Shown: positions 62,168 to 64,000 of the stretch, piece by piece
Numbering within the stretch: the stretch's first letter is position 1
Layout of the letters: each line of letters opens with the position of its first letter
NCBI GenBank assembly: GCA_002483365.1
Contig: DLHT01000010.1
Location: forward strand, 34,093 to 98,092
Direction of reading: 5' to 3'
Origin: Cellvibrio sp. UBA7661
GTDB lineage: Bacteria > Pseudomonadota > Gammaproteobacteria > Pseudomonadales > Cellvibrionaceae
Length of the DNA: 64,000 bases
The notes under the pieces: model-generated
What the model saw: the letters and a program-made list of their open reading frames with translations, nothing else
Told to the model about the DNA's origin: nothing
The model's database searches: none
Position numbers and translations under genes: made by a program

Positions 62168-63499
62168 TCACGCTTTCACCCACGACTCACCGCGACCCAA
62201 TTGCGTTAAACGTACGAGCCCAAAATGCCCGTAGAGATGGGATTGAGGAAATGCCCCACCTCGACGTCCTCTAACTTTGTATTTGTGTCGCAGCCACTTA
62301 CGCAACCGCATAGCGATATAACTATCAATCGCACGATAAGCTTGCAGATGAGTTCCTACTGAAAAGTAATTCGCCCATCCAACCAGTGTGCGATTTAATT
62401 GTTTTACCATTTCTGTGGTATCCATGCACGAATATGAGTTCGTCGTCATTCCATGAAGCTTTTGCACCATGTTCTTGATGCTCTTCTTCGACGGTCGCAT
62501 ACCCAATCTGGCTTTGCCCGTTTTCTGTGAGTAAAGCCTGCCAAAGCTGTAACCCAGAAAATCAAAAGACTCTTCTGGTATTCGACAAATTCGCGTCTTG
62601 TCTTCGTTCACTGTCAGCTTGAGTTTCTCCATGATTTTGCGCATCCATGAAGATGCTTCATCAGCTTTTCCACGCCGACATAAAATCACCAGATCATCTG
62701 CATAAGTAACAATAAAACTTCCAAGACGTTCATTTAGGCCGAATTGTTCCCATGCCACCACAAACCGGCGCATATATAAATTTGCTAGCAGTGGTGACAC
62801 TGGCGAACCTTGAGGTATTCCTCGCCGCTGGTCTTTTGCTTCCGTTGTTTTCATTGTGCGGCCTTTCGAATCCTTCTCTTCGACAGGAGATTCCAACCAT
62901 CGCTTTAGTAAACTCAGAACACGTCGATCAACAACACGACGCGCAAGTGACTTCAACATTTCAACGTGGGGAATACTGCCAAAATAATCCGAAAGATCTG
63001 CATCGATAACATCGGGTCGCCCTCGATACATTTGTTCTTGCACCTCAACTATCGCCTGTTGCGCATTGCGCCTCGGACGATAGGCATACATCTGTGGTGG
63101 AAGATCTGCTTCGAAAATCGGTTCCAGCACCAGCATTGCTGCTGTCATGCAAACGCGATCTCTTAGCGTCGAGATACCCAGCGGTCTGAGTTTGCCATTG
63201 GCTTTGGGGATATACACTCGCCTGATTGCATCAGGCCGATAGCTCTCATCTTTTAGTGCTTGCGCAAGTTCCGATAACCATCGCTCAACACCATATGTTT
63301 CTATGTCAGAAAAATCTTGTCGGTCTACACCAGGTGCTCCGCGATTTGCGCGGCACTTTGCGTAGGCATGAGCCAAGACATCTTGTCGATACAATTTGTC
63401 ATAGAGGGCGTAGAAACGGTAGTTATCTTCAGTCTTCGCTTTTACGTGTAATGCTCTCTGTAGTTTCCGAACACTAATTGGAGTTGCTAGGTTGCCCAA
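62168..63499 (-). CDS. ltrA: Group II intron-encoded reverse transcriptase/maturase
   Basis: A 443-residue LtrA-like protein: RT domain with 'RPLGISTLRDRVCMTAAMLVLEPIFE', 'VIDADLSDYFGSIPH', 'GIPQGSPVSPLLANLYM' and the catalytic 'YADD' box, followed by a maturase (X) domain ('QLNRTLVGWANYFSVG...') and a short basic C-terminus. No HNH endonuclease domain is present, so mobility would use nicked or single-stranded target DNA. The start is a TTG at 63499 with AGGAG only one base away, an unusual context. The ORF ends 12 bases before the domain V region. Confidence 0.93.
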   Translation of the reverse strand: MGNLATPISVRKLQRALHVKAKTEDNYRFYALYDKLYRQDVLAHAYAKCRANRGAPGVDRQDFSDIETYGVERWLSELAQALKDESYRPDAIRRVYIPKANGKLRPLGISTLRDRVCMTAAMLVLEPIFEADLPPQMYAYRPRRNAQQAIVEVQEQMYRGRPDVIDADLSDYFGSIPHVEMLKSLARRVVDRRVLSLLKRWLESPVEEKDSKGRTMKTTEAKDQRRGIPQGSPVSPLLANLYMRRFVVAWEQFGLNERLGSFIVTYADDLVILCRRGKADEASSWMRKIMEKLKLTVNEDKTRICRIPEESFDFLGYSFGRLYSQKTGKARLGMRPSKKSIKNMVQKLHGMTTNSYSCMDTTEMVKQLNRTLVGWANYFSVGTHLQAYRAIDSYIAMRLRKWLRHKYKVRGRRGGAFPQSHLYGHFGLVRLTQLGRGESWVKA

Positions 63500-64000
63500 T
63501 CTCCTGATCCTTTCCTACTTTAAACATTGGTTTTGAACTGAGGCCCCTTTCCTCCACCGACATTACTCGGCTTCCGCGGTACTACGAGCCTCTCCGCCAC
63601 CCCGATGCGCCCAAACGCTCCCTCACGGGTGTTCGGTTGATCTCCCCAGATCACGCAGAGGGGCTTCCCGTGTTGCGCGCGCTTCCCTTGTGTACATGCT
63701 GTCGCCACTACCCCGACACAGCAACTGGAATCAACCCTGCTCAAGTCCTCCAGTTGTATCAGCCTTCCCCGAAATGGCGATCGGGTCGGCCTGTGTAACG
63801 TCCATTTCGAGGATTGCTCGGCGTTCACTCGCGTTACGGCCTGCACACTCGCGCTGCCACCATATTTTGTGGCACGCTTCACCGGAGGCTTCAACTATTT
63901 CGTTGCCTCCATAGTTGCTCCGGTTGCTTTCGGCTGGAGCGATAGCCGAGTGGGATTTTCACCCACGGGGAAAGCGCCGCCTTATCACGGCGCACGCCAA

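Larger units (their letters stand above)
62100..63995 (-). mobile_element. Group II intron (ribozyme plus encoded reverse transcriptase)
   Basis: On the minus strand the element begins with GTGCG at 63995-63991, the group II 5' consensus GUGYG, continues through about 490 bases of structured non-coding sequence (domains I-III and start of IV, 63500-63990), encloses the maturase gene, and has a clear domain V at 62155-62123 (GAGCCGGATGCG ... GTCCGGTTC, with the AGC triad). The 3' end is approximate. It lies downstream of a terminator hairpin and next to a dispersed repeat, a usual setting for bacterial introns outside genes. Confidence 0.85.

Noticed and set aside
63520..63894. 124-codon minus-strand ORF upstream of the maturase
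   Set aside because: It lies wholly in the intron ribozyme domains and has no protein-like motif.
1..64000. tRNA and rRNA genes, integrase attachment sites, CRISPR arrays
   Set aside because: None was recognised by eye on either strand; a tRNAscan or Infernal search would be decisive.

Overview
The window is a chromosomal segment of a gammaproteobacterium, most likely Cellvibrio or a close relative (Cellvibrionaceae). Three things point there: a Pseudomonas-like order of the mra/dcw division cluster followed by secA, argJ and pilD-coaE-yacG; an afc95A / TonB receptor / bgl35A xyloglucan locus like that of Cellvibrio japonicus; and a moderate-GC codon usage that becomes AT-rich in the accessory genes. 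The genus is inferred from gene content and synteny; no 16S gene is present.

Layout. 1-18.8 kb holds a complete dcw cluster (mraZ, rsmH, ftsL, ftsI, murE, murF, mraY, murD, ftsW, murG, murC, ddl, ftsQ, ftsA, ftsZ, lpxC). Most genes are coupled by stop/start overlaps. The cluster opens with a sigma70-like promoter carrying MraZ-type 10-bp-phased repeats and closes with a 15-bp perfect hairpin. 18.8-25.3 kb holds an M23 endopeptidase, secA, argJ and a MutT-ThiE/TenI fusion. 25.3-33.6 kb is a type IV pilus block: yacG, coaE, pilD, pilC and pilB leftward; pilA, a membrane-anchored serine hydrolase, a TfpX/TfpZ-type pilin accessory protein and a second pilin rightward. Both pilins have a -24/-12 (sigma54) promoter and a matching upstream element, as expected for PilR control. 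nadC follows.

34.7-49 kb has two DUF1631 genes, the second translationally coupled to a PilZ-like protein, flanking a leftward operon of an ABC transporter, two DUF1989 proteins and a biotin-dependent 'urea carboxylase'. The operon leader carries a recognisable guanidine-I (ykkC) riboswitch, and upstream of that is a near-consensus sigma54 promoter. I therefore read it as a guanidine-nitrogen operon (guanidine carboxylase plus carboxyguanidine deiminase subunits). No allophanate hydrolase is in the window. Two large palindromic elements sit in its internal spacers.

49-61 kb holds pldA, an unrecognised helical protein, a flavin-dependent halogenase-like gene, and a xyloglucan side-chain locus (GH95, TonB-dependent receptor, GH35) without the GH31 alpha-xylosidase. 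60.9-61.8 kb holds an overlapping pair that fits a DUF2778/Tlde1-type peptidoglycan-attacking type VI effector and its secreted immunity protein. 62-64 kb is a group II intron with its reverse transcriptase/maturase on the minus strand; its 5' end is apparently 5 bases inside the window edge.
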